Positions 17,134-27,064 of a stretch of 64,000 nt of DNA are shown in pieces; position 1 is the first letter of the stretch, and every line of letters begins with the position of its first letter. Origin of the DNA: Aurantimicrobium photophilum (GTDB lineage Bacteria; Actinomycetota; Actinomycetes; Actinomycetales; Microbacteriaceae); assembly GCF_003194085.1 (NCBI RefSeq), contig NZ_CP023994.1, positions 744,001-808,000 on the forward strand, given 5' to 3'. The notes beneath the pieces are model-generated. The model did no database searches and was not told where the DNA came from. It worked only from the letters and a program-made list of their open reading frames with translations. The position numbers and the translations under genes are program-made.

Positions 17134-18036
17134 ATGACTGAAAAGAACAACGCCCCTCTCACTGGTAGCAACCGCGTCAAGCGTGGACTTGCAGAGCAGC
17201 TCAAGGGCGGTGTCATCATGGACGTCGTCAACGCAGAGCAGGCTCGCATTGCTGAAGACGCTGGTGCAATTGCAGTAATGGCTCTGGAGCGTGTCCCCGC
17301 AGACATTCGTGCGCAGGGTGGCGTAGCTCGCATGAGCGACCCCGACCTCATTGAGGGCATTCAAGCTGCTGTGAAAATTCCCGTCATGGCTAAGGCCCGT
17401 ATCGGTCACTTCGTTGAGGCACAGGTTCTTGCCGAGCTCAACGTTGACTTCATTGACGAGTCCGAAGTTCTCAGCCCAGCTGACTACGTCAACCACATCG
17501 ACAAGTGGGCATTCGATGTTCCTTTCGTCTGTGGTGCAACAAACCTGGGTGAAGCTCTTCGTCGTATCAACGAAGGTGCTTCCATGATTCGCTCCAAGGG
17601 TGAAGCTGGTACCGGTGACGTTTCTGAAGCAACTAAGCACATCCGTAAGATCAACTCAGAACTGCGTTGGTTGTCCTCCATGTCGAAGGACGAGCTTTAC
17701 GTTGCTGCTAAGGAACTTCAGGCTCCCTACGACCTCGTTGTAGAGGTTGCAGCTGCTGGAAAGCTTCCTGTTCCTATGTTCACCGCTGGTGGTGTTGCCA
17801 CTCCTGCAGATGCAGCCATGATGCTTCAGCTCGGTGCTGATGGTGTCTTCGTCGGCTCAGGTATCTTCAAGTCGGGTGACCCTGCTGCTCGCGCAAAGGC
17901 GATCGTCAAGGCAGCAGCATTCTTCGATGACCCCAAGGTCATCGTGGAAACCTCTCGCGGACTCGGTGAAGCAATGGTCGGCATCAACGTCGCTGACATT
18001 CCTGCACCACACCGCCTCGCTGATCGTGGCTGGTAA
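17134..18036 (+). CDS. pdxS: Pyridoxal 5'-phosphate synthase, lyase subunit PdxS
   Basis: A 300-residue TIM-barrel enzyme that builds PLP from ribose 5-phosphate, glyceraldehyde 3-phosphate and ammonia delivered by PdxT. Family signatures are [20 protein letters not shown], the first active-site Lys in [16 protein letters not shown], and the second in [13 protein letters not shown]. The phosphate site includes [12 protein letters not shown] and [12 protein letters not shown]. The ATG is preceded by AAAGAAG. The 3' end overlaps pdxT by 11 bases, so the two subunits are translationally coupled. Confidence 0.97.
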   Translation: MTEKNNAPLTGSNRVKRGLAEQLKGGVIMDVVNAEQARIAEDAGAIAVMALERVPADIRAQGGVARMSDPDLIEGIQAAVKIPVMAKARIGHFVEAQVLAELNVDFIDESEVLSPADYVNHIDKWAFDVPFVCGATNLGEALRRINEGASMIRSKGEAGTGDVSEATKHIRKINSELRWLSSMSKDELYVAAKELQAPYDLVVEVAAAGKLPVPMFTAGGVATPADAAMMLQLGADGVFVGSGIFKSGDPAARAKAIVKAAAFFDDPKVIVETSRGLGEAMVGINVADIPAPHRLADRGW

Positions 18037-18652
18037 CTTCCAGCACCTCAGAATTGGCGTCCTCGCCTTTCAAGGTGATGTTCGTGAGCACATCCAGGTT
18101 CTCGAAGAACTTGGTGCGCAGGTCAGTAAAGTTCGTCGTCCCGATGAACTAGCCGCTGTGGACGCATTGGTGATCCCTGGTGGGGAATCCAGTGTGATGG
18201 ACAAGCTAGTTCGCTTGTTTGGCATGCAACAACCTCTTCGTGACGCCATCGCTAGTGGGCTTCCTGTTTTTGGTACCTGTGCGGGACTCATCATGATGGC
18301 TGACCACATCGTGGACGCTATTGCCGAACAAGAGTCGCTCGGTGGACTTCATGTCGATGTTCGTCGAAATGCTTTTGGCACCCAGATTGATTCTTTTGAG
18401 GTTGACCTCGAAATGCCAGGTGTCACAGCTGAACCTGTTCCTGCAACGTTTATCCGTGCTCCGATTGTGGAACGCGTTGGTGAGGGTGTCCGCGTGATTT
18501 CCCAACTTGCCGATGGTCGCATCGTTGCTGTTGAGCAGGGATATCTCCTTGGTATTTCTTTCCACCCTGAAGTCAACGGTGATACCCGAGTTCATGAATA
18601 CTTCCTTGGGCGCGTAGCCCAATCTGTTGTTGAGAAGAAAGCTAGTATCTAA
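18026..18652 (+). CDS. pdxT: Pyridoxal 5'-phosphate synthase, glutaminase subunit PdxT
   Basis: Class I glutamine amidotransferase of 208 residues that feeds ammonia to PdxS. It shows [20 protein letters not shown], the [10 protein letters not shown] motif, the nucleophile Cys in [11 protein letters not shown] and the catalytic His-Glu in [10 protein letters not shown] choose GTG 18026, which overlaps the pdxS end by 11 bases and gives a normal N-terminus. The open frame extends upstream to 17834, but that part is antisense-free overlap of pdxS in another frame with no family similarity. It ends three bases before yebC. Confidence 0.94.
   Translation: MAGNFQHLRIGVLAFQGDVREHIQVLEELGAQVSKVRRPDELAAVDALVIPGGESSVMDKLVRLFGMQQPLRDAIASGLPVFGTCAGLIMMADHIVDAIAEQESLGGLHVDVRRNAFGTQIDSFEVDLEMPGVTAEPVPATFIRAPIVERVGEGVRVISQLADGRIVAVEQGYLLGISFHPEVNGDTRVHEYFLGRVAQSVVEKKASI
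18643..18648 (+). promoter_or_regulatory. Candidate -10 box for yebC (leaderless)
   Basis: TAGTAT at the end of pdxT stands seven bases before the yebC ATG, the distance expected for a leaderless start. yebC has only AAGG close to its ATG. Confidence 0.35.
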
Positions 18653-18655
18653 GGC

Positions 18656-19414
18656 ATGTCTGGACATTCCAAATGGGCAACCACCAAGCACAAGAAGGCG
18701 ATTATTGACTCTCGCCGTGCGAAGTCATTTGCCAAGCTGATTAAGAACATTGAAGTAGCAGCCAAGCTTGGCGGTGCTGACCTTTCTGGAAACCCCACCT
18801 TGGTGGATGCGGTTCAGAAAGCAAAGAAGACAAGTGTTCCCAACGACAACATTGATCGCGCCATCAAGCGTGGTGCTGGACTTACTGGTGACTCGGTTGA
18901 ATACACCACCATCATGTACGAAGGTTACGGACCTAACGGTGTTGCACTTCTCATCGAATGTTTGACCGATAACAAGAACCGTGCCGCCGCTGAAGTGCGG
19001 ACTGCGATGAGCCGTAATGGCGGAAACATGGCAGATCCTGGTTCTGTTGCCTATAACTTCAGCCGCAAGGGTGTTATTCGCGTTTCTGCTCAGACCGGTA
19101 TCGATGAAGATTCCATCCTGGCTGCTGTTCTTGACGCGGGTGCTGAAGACGTTGAAACACACAACGGTTCGTTCGAAATCATTTCTGAACCTCAAGACCT
19201 GGTCAAGGTGCGCGAAGCTCTTCAGGCTGCCGGCATTGACTATGACTCTGCTGATGCAGAGTTCGTGCCTAACCTCGAGGTTGAAGTTGATGCGGACACT
19301 GCACGCAAGGTGTTCAAGCTCATTGATGCACTCGAAGATTCCGACGATGTTCAAAACGTCTTCAGTAACTTCGACTTGAGTGAATCAGTTCTCGCTGAGC
19401 TCGAGCAGGACTAA
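18656..19414 (+). CDS. yebC: YebC/PmpR (TACO1) family protein
   Basis: A 252-residue YebC-family protein with the diagnostic N-terminus [15 protein letters not shown], the [10 protein letters not shown] segment, [18 protein letters not shown] and NRTAAEVR-like [16 protein letters not shown]. Members have been described as transcriptional regulators, and more recently as ribosome-associated factors that help translate difficult (proline-rich) stretches. Its place directly before ruvC is conserved in many bacteria. Two bases separate its stop from the ruvC TTG. Confidence 0.95.
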   Translation: MSGHSKWATTKHKKAIIDSRRAKSFAKLIKNIEVAAKLGGADLSGNPTLVDAVQKAKKTSVPNDNIDRAIKRGAGLTGDSVEYTTIMYEGYGPNGVALLIECLTDNKNRAAAEVRTAMSRNGGNMADPGSVAYNFSRKGVIRVSAQTGIDEDSILAAVLDAGAEDVETHNGSFEIISEPQDLVKVREALQAAGIDYDSADAEFVPNLEVEVDADTARKVFKLIDALEDSDDVQNVFSNFDLSESVLAELEQD

Positions 19415-19415
19415 C

Positions 19416-19970
19416 TTGCGCATTCTCGGAGTTGATCCGGGGCTTACCCGTTGCGGTGTTGGCATCATCGATGCCAACGCTGATCGTTCTGTGTCACTTG
19501 TCTCAGTCACGGTGCTCACAACGGATAAAGATCTTGAACTGCCACAAAGACTGCTTCAACTCCGAAGCGAACTTGCTGCGCTGATTGAAGAATTCAAGCC
19601 TGAACGAATAGCTGTCGAGCGCGTCTTTGCTCAGCACAATCTCCGCACCGTGATGGGCACCGCACAAGCAAGTGCTGTCGCATTCGTGGAAGCTGCCGAG
19701 CGCGGCATCCCCGTCGATATGCATACTCCCAGTGAGGTAAAGGCATCTGTCACTGGAACGGGCCGTGCCAACAAGGTGCAAGTGGCCACCATGGTGGGAA
19801 GACTCCTGACCCTGCCCGAAGGAAAATTGCTTCCTGATGCAACGGATGCGCTAGCTTTGGCGATCTGTAATGCCTGGCGTGGGGGAGCGGGAACTGCGCC
19901 CAAGGGCGCACTCACTCCTGCACAGCAGCGTTGGCGTGATGCGGAGCGTCAGGCCAAGAAACGCGGTTAA
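19416..19970 (+). CDS. ruvC: Holliday junction endonuclease RuvC
   Basis: A 184-residue resolvase that cuts Holliday junctions symmetrically. The four catalytic acids are visible: Asp in ILGVDPGLTRCG, Glu in RIAVERVFAQHN, and two Asp in LLPDATDALALAI. I choose TTG 19416, two bases after the yebC stop with AGGA upstream, because the protein then begins with the family's usual RILGVDPG. An upstream GTG at 19380 would add 12 unrelated residues and overlap yebC by 35 bases. First gene of ruvCAB. Confidence 0.94.
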   Translation: MRILGVDPGLTRCGVGIIDANADRSVSLVSVTVLTTDKDLELPQRLLQLRSELAALIEEFKPERIAVERVFAQHNLRTVMGTAQASAVAFVEAAERGIPVDMHTPSEVKASVTGTGRANKVQVATMVGRLLTLPEGKLLPDATDALALAICNAWRGGAGTAPKGALTPAQQRWRDAERQAKKRG

Positions 19971-19977
19971 CAACGCT

Positions 19978-19983
19978 TAAGCT
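19978..19983 (+). promoter_or_regulatory. Candidate -10 box for ruvAB (leaderless)
   Basis: TAAGCT lies in the 19-base gap between ruvC and ruvA and ends six bases before the ruvA GTG. That would let ruvAB be transcribed separately from ruvC. Confidence 0.3.
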
Positions 19984-19989
19984 GAGCAG

Positions 19990-20589
19990 GTGATTGCCTC
20001 CCTGCGCGGCACCGTACTATCGGTGCGAGAGAACACCTGCATCGTTGATGTGAACGGTGTTGGCTATGCAGTGAACATCACTCCCTCTCACAAGCGTTCA
20101 CTTCATGTTGGAAACGAATACTCATTCCTCACGTCACTCATTGTGCGTGAAGATTCCATGACGCTTTTTGGTTTTGAGAATCCTGAAAGCCTGGAACTCT
20201 TTGAGCTCCTGCTCTCTGTTTCTGGTGTTGGTCCACGCTCTGCACTTGCAGTCTTGGCTGAACTCTCTCCAGCAGATATTTTGACTGCGGTTGTTAATGA
20301 AGATGACACGGCGTTCAAGAAGGTTTCTGGAGTAGGTCCGAAGACGGCGAAGTTGATTATTGTGCAGCTCGCAGGAAAGCTCACTGCACTTTCCCACACT
20401 GATGTGGTTGCATCAGCAATCCCTGCAAGTTCTGCCATTACGCTCAGTGTTGTTCAAGCACTTGTTGGTCTTGGCTGGAATGAAAAGACCGCGCGAGATG
20501 CAGTCGAATCCCTGGATACGTCATCTGCCTCCGCAACCACAGCATCTGTTTTGAAAGAGGCCCTGGCATCCTTAGCGAGGAACAGTTGA
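19990..20589 (+). CDS. ruvA: Holliday junction branch-migration protein RuvA
   Basis: A 199-residue RuvA. The tetramer holds the Holliday junction flat for the RuvB motors. It has the N-terminal OB fold ([19 protein letters not shown]), two helix-hairpin-helix motifs ([16 protein letters not shown] and [16 protein letters not shown]) and a C-terminal RuvB-binding domain ([18 protein letters not shown]). The start is GTG 19990. Its TGA shares a base with the ruvB ATG (TGATG), which couples the two. Confidence 0.97.
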   Translation: MIASLRGTVLSVRENTCIVDVNGVGYAVNITPSHKRSLHVGNEYSFLTSLIVREDSMTLFGFENPESLELFELLLSVSGVGPRSALAVLAELSPADILTAVVNEDDTAFKKVSGVGPKTAKLIIVQLAGKLTALSHTDVVASAIPASSAITLSVVQALVGLGWNEKTARDAVESLDTSSASATTASVLKEALASLARNS

Positions 20590-21608
20590 TGTCTGAGTTC
20601 GACATCACTTCAGTTGAGCCTCTCGACGAGGCAGAACTCGACTTTGAAGGCGCACTTCGCCCGTCCTCGCTAGACGAGTTTGTTGGACAGCGCCGTGTCG
20701 TTGGTCAACTAGATCTGCTGCTCAAAGCTGCCGAGATGGATAGTCGAACCCCCGATCACATCTTGTTGGCTGGCCCTCCTGGGTTGGGTAAAACGACTCT
20801 TGCGATGATCGTGGCTCATGAAACGGGACGTGCATTGCGCATGTCGAGCGGTCCAGCAATTTCACACGCGGGGGACTTGGCCGCCTTGCTGTCTTCTTTG
20901 GTTCCTGGTGAAGTGTTATTCATCGATGAAATTCACCGCATGGCTCGTTCCGCCGAAGAAATGCTTTACCTCGCGATGGAAGACTTCCGAATCGACATCA
21001 TGGTGGGCAAAGGGGTGGGTGCCTCGAGTATTCCACTCGAACTTCCACCATTCACGTTGGTTGGCGCCACCACTCGTACAGGGTTACTCGCTAACCCTTT
21101 GCGCGACCGTTTTGGTTTCACCGGTCACCTTGAGTTCTACGAAACTGAAGAGCTGTTGCGTGTGTTGACTCGTTCAGCAGCTCTTCTCGGGCTTGAAATT
21201 CCGCAACCTGCTCTTGCTGAAATCGCAGGACGCAGCCGAGGAACGCCACGTATTGCTAACCGTTTACTCCGCCGAGTTCGCGACTATATGACTGTTCATT
21301 CGTCTGAGTCAGCAATAGATGCTGTCAACAATGCTCTCGCTTTGTATGACGTCGATCCTCGAGGACTCGATCGTCTAGACCGATCAGTTCTCACAGTGTT
21401 GATCAATCGCTTTGCTGGGGGACCGGTTGGAGTCTCGTCATTAGCTGTCTCTATTGGTGAAGACGCGGAAACAATCGAAGCAGTTGTCGAACCTTTCCTC
21501 ATTCGTGAGGGCCTCATTGTGCGCACCCCTCGGGGACGTGTCGCCACTCAGGAAGGTTGGAAGCACTTAGGTCTGACTCCACCTGCAAATGACCCCACAC
21601 TTCTGTGA
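20589..21608 (+). CDS. ruvB: Holliday junction helicase motor RuvB
   Basis: AAA+ ATPase of 339 residues. It shows Walker [19 protein letters not shown], Walker [10 protein letters not shown], sensor 1 in [11 protein letters not shown], the arginine finger region [16 protein letters not shown] and a C-terminal winged helix ([15 protein letters not shown]). ATG 20589 overlaps the ruvA stop by one base; the TTG three bases earlier would add only one Met. Completes ruvCAB. Confidence 0.98.
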   Translation: MSEFDITSVEPLDEAELDFEGALRPSSLDEFVGQRRVVGQLDLLLKAAEMDSRTPDHILLAGPPGLGKTTLAMIVAHETGRALRMSSGPAISHAGDLAALLSSLVPGEVLFIDEIHRMARSAEEMLYLAMEDFRIDIMVGKGVGASSIPLELPPFTLVGATTRTGLLANPLRDRFGFTGHLEFYETEELLRVLTRSAALLGLEIPQPALAEIAGRSRGTPRIANRLLRRVRDYMTVHSSESAIDAVNNALALYDVDPRGLDRLDRSVLTVLINRFAGGPVGVSSLAVSIGEDAETIEAVVEPFLIREGLIVRTPRGRVATQEGWKHLGLTPPANDPTLL

Positions 21609-21610
21609 CC

Positions 21611-21616
21611 TATACT
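21611..21616 (+). promoter_or_regulatory. Candidate -10 box for yajC-secDF
   Basis: TATACT, three bases after the ruvB stop, is a good -10 match at the start of the 58-base gap before yajC. A small hairpin (GGTGA/TCACC, loop TTTC, 21625-21638) follows and lacks a T-run, so I do not call it a terminator. Confidence 0.4.
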
Positions 21617-21666
21617 CAATTAGCGGTGATTTCTCACCAACTCCAAGCAATAACTAAGGATTTCTC

Positions 21667-22059
21667 GTGGATGCAATGACACTTTTCATGATGGCCGTTT
21701 TGGCTGTCCTGGTCTTCTTCATGTTCCGTAACGGCCAGAAGCGTAAAAAGGCTGCTCTTGAACTGCAGAACCAGGTTGTTGTTGGCGCTCACGTTATGAC
21801 TACTTTTGGTGTCTATGGAACCATCAAGTCCATTGATGAGGCAGAGAACATTGTTGTTCTCGAGACCTCTCCCAAGAACACCCTCAAGCTTCACCGTCAG
21901 GCAATTGCTCGTGTTGTTGAGTCTACTGCTGTCACTCCCTCTGCTGGTGAGGCAATTGGTGCAGATCTGACCAACCTTGCACTCAACCCTGAGGCTGAAT
22001 CTGGCAAGCTCGAAATCGACCCACAGTTCGGTGAGCGTAAGCCCAAAAACTCAAAGTAA
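21667..22059 (+). CDS. yajC: Preprotein translocase subunit YajC
   Basis: A 130-residue single-span membrane protein of the SecDF-YajC complex. The N-terminal helix (MTLFMMAVLAVLVFFMFRN) is followed by the conserved cytosolic part with GAHVMTTFGVYGTIKSID. It starts at GTG 21667, seven bases after AAGGA. The stop overlaps the secD ATG by one base, and the yajC-secD-secF order is standard. The acidic-basic tail is poorly conserved. Confidence 0.94.
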   Translation: MDAMTLFMMAVLAVLVFFMFRNGQKRKKAALELQNQVVVGAHVMTTFGVYGTIKSIDEAENIVVLETSPKNTLKLHRQAIARVVESTAVTPSAGEAIGADLTNLALNPEAESGKLEIDPQFGERKPKNSK

Positions 22060-23765
22060 TGGCTAAGTCTCAGTCAACGCGCAAAGCCCTGCGCTCTCTG
22101 ACCTGGCTGCTCGTACTTGTCGCTGGTTTAGTAGGTATTAACGCTGCTGGTGTGCTCTGGGGTGGCGGTTCATGGGCTCCCAAACTCGCTCTCGACCTCG
22201 AGGGTGGTACTCAGATTGTGCTCTCTCCTCAGTTGGAGAGTGGACAGACTGTAACTACTGAGCAGATGGCTCAGGCGGTTTCGATTATTCGTCAGCGCAT
22301 CGACGCTGCTGGTGTTTCTGAGGCAGAAATCAACACTCAAGGCAACAACAACATTGTTGTTTCCATCCCGGGTACTCCTGACGACGCAACCCTTGCGCGC
22401 ATTGAGGCATCTGCAAAGCTTGATTTCCGTGCCGTTCTAGTAGCTGGCGCTCCAACTACTTCAACGATTGGAGCAGACGGGACAGCCACACCTGTTCCGG
22501 TGGGAACTGTTGATCCGAACCTTTCCTCTGTTCCCGCGGTTTCCCCCTCAAACGGCAGCGACCTTAACTGGGTTACTCCTGCCCTTCAAGCACAGTATGA
22601 ACAATTCGATTGTGCTTCAGAAAACGCTCAGGTAGCTAATGCAGCACCTGAAGACCAGCCACTGATCACATGTGACTTCACCAACACTGTCAAGTACATC
22701 CTGGGGCCGGTTGAGGTTTCTGGTGCTGATATTTCTAACGCTGGTGCAAGCATGGTTACCACTTCTACGGGAGCCACTACTGGCCAGTGGGCAGTTGACC
22801 TTGCATTCAATGGCAAAGGCACTAAAGACTTCGGAGACGTTACCTCACGCCTCAACGCCCTAACTGGTTCACAAAATCAGTTCGCCATTGTTCTAGATGG
22901 CAAGGTTCTAACTGCCCCCGCAACAAATGCTGCGATTACTAACGGCAGCGCTCAAATTACCGGTGGATTTACCCAGACCAGCGCCAAGACTCTTGCTGAC
23001 CAGTTGAAGTATGGTGCGTTGCCTATTGGTTTCCAAGTGCAGTCTTCGGACACTATCTCGGCAACGCTGGGCTCTACCCAGTTGATGAGTGGTTTGCTGG
23101 CAGGTGCCATTGGTTTGTTACTTGTCGTTCTGTACTCCCTGTTCCAGTACCGCACTCTTGGCTTAGTTACTGTTGCCTCTCTCGTTGTGGCTGCGATCTT
23201 GACCTACCTCGTAGTTACGATCCTGTCTTGGCGTGAAGGCTACCGACTCTCACTTGCTGGTGTTGCAGGTTTGATTGTGGCCATTGGTATTACTGCTGAC
23301 TCCTTCATCGTGTACTTCGAACGTATTCGTGATGAGTTGCGTGATGGACGCGGAATTGAATCTGCAGTCGAGTCGGGCTGGAAGCGCGCTATCCGCACCA
23401 TCATTGCCTCGGATGCTGTCAATTTCCTTGCGGCAATCGTCCTCTTCATCCTCGCTGTGGGTAACGTGCGTGGTTTCGCACTGACACTCGGTCTGACAAC
23501 GATTGTTGACCTCTTCGTTGTTTCGCTCTTTACCCACCCCATGCTTCAGCTTTTGGCGAAGACGAATTTCTTTGCAAGTGGCCACAAGTTCTCCGGACTT
23601 GATCCACAGGCTTTGGGTGCTGCATACCGAGGACGAGCACAGTTTGCGCCTTCGACAGCTGTGTCCTCAGGAAAGCTCGCAAAGTCTTCAAAAGAAGCCC
23701 TCAAGCGTCAAACCATTGCTGAGCGCAAAGCTCAACAGTCCTCCGGTGAGAAGGGTGAGAACTAA
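22059..23765 (+). CDS. secD: Protein translocase subunit SecD
   Basis: A 568-residue RND-like membrane protein that, with SecF, uses proton motive force to pull secreted proteins out after SecA. The first helix is near residues 13-32, followed by the family motif LALDLEGGTQIVL, a large extracytoplasmic domain (~50-330, with AQAVSIIRQRIDAAGVSEAE), and five more helices with IGITADSFIVYFERIRDELR. The C-terminal cytosolic tail (~60 residues) is Lys/Ala-rich. Its stop shares a base with the secF ATG. Confidence 0.97.
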   Translation: MAKSQSTRKALRSLTWLLVLVAGLVGINAAGVLWGGGSWAPKLALDLEGGTQIVLSPQLESGQTVTTEQMAQAVSIIRQRIDAAGVSEAEINTQGNNNIVVSIPGTPDDATLARIEASAKLDFRAVLVAGAPTTSTIGADGTATPVPVGTVDPNLSSVPAVSPSNGSDLNWVTPALQAQYEQFDCASENAQVANAAPEDQPLITCDFTNTVKYILGPVEVSGADISNAGASMVTTSTGATTGQWAVDLAFNGKGTKDFGDVTSRLNALTGSQNQFAIVLDGKVLTAPATNAAITNGSAQITGGFTQTSAKTLADQLKYGALPIGFQVQSSDTISATLGSTQLMSGLLAGAIGLLLVVLYSLFQYRTLGLVTVASLVVAAILTYLVVTILSWREGYRLSLAGVAGLIVAIGITADSFIVYFERIRDELRDGRGIESAVESGWKRAIRTIIASDAVNFLAAIVLFILAVGNVRGFALTLGLTTIVDLFVVSLFTHPMLQLLAKTNFFASGHKFSGLDPQALGAAYRGRAQFAPSTAVSSGKLAKSSKEALKRQTIAERKAQQSSGEKGEN

Positions 23766-24772
23766 TGGCTAGTTTTTCTCAGTTCGGTAATGACCTCTAC
23801 ACCGGTGCACGTTCCATCAACATTGTTGGTCGCCGCAAGCTCTGGTACACGATTTCTGCTGTGTTGATTCTGATCAGCATTGTGGGCCCCATCCTTCGTG
23901 GCGGTTTTAACTTTGGTATCGAGTTCACCGGTGGTAGTGAGTTCGTTATTTCGAACGTCACGGACACCTCTCAGACCTTGGCTACGAATGCAGTTCAGGC
24001 TGTAGATCCCAACACGGTTCCTAAAGTTTCTCGTCTGGGTGATGCCAGTGTTCGTGTTCAGACCGAACAGCTGACGGATACACAGACTCGTGAAATCCGC
24101 AATGGTTTGGCTCAGGCTTATTCAGTACCTGTTGAGAACGTCACCAGTTCGTTTATTGGCGCCAGCTGGGGGCAGGACATTACAGCCCAGGCAATTAGAG
24201 GTCTGTTGGTCTTCTTGGTGCTGGCAGCACTTGTCATGGCTATTTACTTCCGCACCTGGAAGATGTCTCTCGTAGCAATCATTGCGTTGCTCCACGACCT
24301 TGTGATTACTGCTGGTATCTATGGCATCTCCGGATTTGAGGTTACGCCAGGTGCTGTTATTGGTCTGCTGACCATTCTTGGATACTCCCTCTATGACACG
24401 GTTGTTGTCTTCGACAAGATTCGTGAAAACACGAGCGGTTCCACCAGGGAAGCTGGCTTCACTTTTGCTCAGCAGGTGAACTTGGCCGTAAACCAGACTT
24501 TGGTTCGTTCGATCAACACCTCGGTAGTTGCAGCACTTCCCGTGGCATCGATTCTGTTTATTGGTGCCTTCGTTCTTGGTGCAGGAACGCTCCGAGACAT
24601 TTCACTTGCATTGCTCATCGGAATCATCGTGGGAACCTACTCCACCATCTTCCTTGCAACGCCTCTCTACGCTCAGATTCGTTCCAATGAGCCCGAGATT
24701 CGTAAAAGCGATAAGAAGGCATTGGCTGCCCAAGGCAAGGCTGACGCGGCTTCAGAGCCTGTCTCTGCTTAA
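23765..24772 (+). CDS. secF: Protein translocase subunit SecF
   Basis: A 335-residue partner of SecD with six expected membrane helices. Signatures are FGIEFTGGSEFVI at ~55, VIGLLTILGYSLYDTVVVFD and NQTLVRSINTSVVAALPV. A short cytosolic tail ends the protein. Coupled to secD by a one-base overlap. rel follows after 42 bases, with a possible CATAAT -10 box at 24789 in between. Confidence 0.97.
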   Translation: MASFSQFGNDLYTGARSINIVGRRKLWYTISAVLILISIVGPILRGGFNFGIEFTGGSEFVISNVTDTSQTLATNAVQAVDPNTVPKVSRLGDASVRVQTEQLTDTQTREIRNGLAQAYSVPVENVTSSFIGASWGQDITAQAIRGLLVFLVLAALVMAIYFRTWKMSLVAIIALLHDLVITAGIYGISGFEVTPGAVIGLLTILGYSLYDTVVVFDKIRENTSGSTREAGFTFAQQVNLAVNQTLVRSINTSVVAALPVASILFIGAFVLGAGTLRDISLALLIGIIVGTYSTIFLATPLYAQIRSNEPEIRKSDKKALAAQGKADAASEPVSA

Positions 24773-24814
24773 TTGCAGATAAGCCCGTCATAATGGAAAC
24801 CTCGAGGAGGCGAC

Positions 24815-27064
24815 ATGGTTGATACAACGGGTTCAACGTCACTGCGTCGCCTCGTGCCACGAATATTCAGTCGTGCACAGCCTGCTGATGGTTTTGAAAA
24901 ACTTCTTAAAACAGTTCGCCACCATCACCCACGTGCTGATTTTGTTCAGCTTGAGGAAGCTCACGAGGTTGCACTCAAGGCCCACGAAGGTCAAAAGAGA
25001 CGCTCAGGTGAGCCATACATCACTCACCCCATTGCTGTTGCTCAGATTCTTGCTGAACTAGGTATTGGCCCCAAAACAATCATTGCTGCCCTGCTGCATG
25101 ACACAGTGGAAGACACCGACTACACGTTGGAACAATGTCGAGCGCAATTCGGTGCTGAAGTTGCCATGCTGGTAGACGGTGTGACTAAGCTCGACAAGGT
25201 TAAATACGGCGATAGTGCACAGGCTGAGACTGTTCGTAAGATGATTGTCGCGATGTCGAAAGACATTCGTGTCCTCGTTATCAAACTTGCAGACCGCCTC
25301 CACAACGCGCGCACCTGGGGCTTCATGCCGGTGGAGTCAGCTCAGCGCAAAGCACGTGAGACACTCGAGATTTACACCCCGCTTGCCCACCGTTTAGGTA
25401 TCCAGACCCTCAAGTGGGAACTGGAAGATCTTTCTTTTGCTGTTCTGCACCCCAAGATTTATCAAGAGATTGAAAATCTTGTTGCACAGCGCACTCCTCA
25501 ACGTGAGTCGTTTGTTCAATCCGTTATCAAGGATGTTGAAAACGACCTCAAGGCTGCTCGTATTCGCGGTGAGGTCAAGGGTCGGCCCAAGCAGTTCTAC
25601 TCGATCTATCAAAAGATGGTCCTTCGCGGTCGCGAGTTCGATGAAATCTATGACCTCGTTGGTATCCGCGTCATTGTGAACAGCGTCCGAGACTGTTACG
25701 GCATCTTGGGTTCCATCCACGCACGCTGGAATCCCATTCCAGGTCGTTTCAAGGATTACATCGCAACACCTAAGTTCAACCTGTATCAATCTCTTCACAC
25801 GACAGTGATGGGTCCATCAGGTCGTCCCGTTGAAATCCAGATTCGTACTCCTGAGATGCATCACCGTGCTGAATTCGGTGTTGCTGCACACTGGATGTAC
25901 AAAGACCGCATGAATAGCGGTAAGAGTGTTGACCCTGTTGCAGTTCAGGACACAGATATGGCGTGGTTGGCACATATTTCTGACTGGCAAGCAGAAACCG
26001 AAGACCCAGGGGAGTTCCTCGATTCCCTTCGTTTTGAAATCGGTGCCAAAGAGGTTTACGTCTTTACGCCTAAGGGACGTGTTATCGGTTTGCCTTCTGG
26101 GGCAACGCCTATCGACTTTGCCTACGCAGTTCACACCGAAATTGGTCACCGAACCATGGGTGCCAAGGTCAACGGACGACTTGTTCCACTCGAGAGCAAA
26201 CTCTCCAGCGGCGATGTCATTGAGGTTCTCACCTCAAAGAATCCAGACGCAGGTCCCAGTCAAGACTGGTTGAACTTCGTTCAAAGTACGCGCACACGCA
26301 ACAAGATCAAGCAGTGGTTCACGAAGGAACGTCGCGACGAGGCCATTGAGCAGGGCAAGGACGCAATTGCTCGGGCAATGCGCAAGCAGAACCTGCCGTT
26401 ACAGAAATTGATGACTCAGGATTCTTTGGCTGAAGTTGCCAGCAACCTTCGCTATGAAGATGTCTCCATGCTCTATGCAGCTGTGGGAGAAGGTCACGTC
26501 TCGACTCAATCGGTTATTGAGAAGATTCTTGCGAGCATTCACGAAGATGGTGACACCGAAGAAGTTGAGTTTGTTCTTCCCTCTCGTGGACCTTCAAAGC
26601 CTCTACTTCACAGCGATTCTGGCGTTCTTGTTCGAGGTGCTCCCGACATCCTGGTGAAGTTGGCCAAGTGTTGTACTCCAGTTCCCGGAGATGCAATTTC
26701 TGGCTTTGTTACACGTGGTCAAGGGGTATCTGTTCACCAGACGAGTTGTCACAATGTGGCGAATATGCTCAATGAACCTGAGCGCATGATCGAAGTTGAA
26801 TGGTCACCATCATCCAAGAGTGTGTTCCTAGTTCAAATTCAGATTGAAGCATTGGATCGATCAGGCCTTCTCTCTGATGTGACACGGGTCTTGTCCGAAC
26901 ACCACGTGAACATCTTGTCTGCCACGGTGAGTACGTCTCAGGACCGGTTGGCATTGAGTCGTTTCGTCTTCGAAATGAGTGACGTGATGCACCTGGATCG
27001 CGTTCTCAACGCCGTTCGTCGCATTGATGCCGTCTATGACGTCTATCGCGTATCCGAGGGCTAA
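24815..27064 (+). CDS. rel: Bifunctional (p)ppGpp synthetase/hydrolase Rel
   Basis: A 749-residue RSH protein that makes and degrades the stringent-response alarmone. The HD hydrolase domain is intact (THPIAVAQ, LLHDTVED ~93-100, IKLADRLHNART). The synthetase domain has GRPKQFYSIYQKM and GRFKDYIATPKFNLYQSLHT; RFKD at 311-314 is the RXKD loop of bifunctional Rel rather than the EXDD of synthetase-only RelA. TGS, helical/zinc-finger-like (LAKCCTPVPGDAI) and ACT domains follow. GAGGAGG precedes the ATG. The gene is convergent with the AbiEi-like gene, overlapping it by four bases. Confidence 0.98.
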   Translation: MVDTTGSTSLRRLVPRIFSRAQPADGFEKLLKTVRHHHPRADFVQLEEAHEVALKAHEGQKRRSGEPYITHPIAVAQILAELGIGPKTIIAALLHDTVEDTDYTLEQCRAQFGAEVAMLVDGVTKLDKVKYGDSAQAETVRKMIVAMSKDIRVLVIKLADRLHNARTWGFMPVESAQRKARETLEIYTPLAHRLGIQTLKWELEDLSFAVLHPKIYQEIENLVAQRTPQRESFVQSVIKDVENDLKAARIRGEVKGRPKQFYSIYQKMVLRGREFDEIYDLVGIRVIVNSVRDCYGILGSIHARWNPIPGRFKDYIATPKFNLYQSLHTTVMGPSGRPVEIQIRTPEMHHRAEFGVAAHWMYKDRMNSGKSVDPVAVQDTDMAWLAHISDWQAETEDPGEFLDSLRFEIGAKEVYVFTPKGRVIGLPSGATPIDFAYAVHTEIGHRTMGAKVNGRLVPLESKLSSGDVIEVLTSKNPDAGPSQDWLNFVQSTRTRNKIKQWFTKERRDEAIEQGKDAIARAMRKQNLPLQKLMTQDSLAEVASNLRYEDVSMLYAAVGEGHVSTQSVIEKILASIHEDGDTEEVEFVLPSRGPSKPLLHSDSGVLVRGAPDILVKLAKCCTPVPGDAISGFVTRGQGVSVHQTSCHNVANMLNEPERMIEVEWSPSSKSVFLVQIQIEALDRSGLLSDVTRVLSEHHVNILSATVSTSQDRLALSRFVFEMSDVMHLDRVLNAVRRIDAVYDVYRVSEG

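Noticed and set aside
17834-18025. N-terminal extension of pdxT by 64 codons
   Set aside because: These codons are pdxS sequence read in another frame. PdxT similarity begins only after GTG 18026.
18725-19354. 209-codon open frame on the minus strand
   Set aside because: Antisense to yebC over almost its whole length, without an SD, motif or conserved neighbour.
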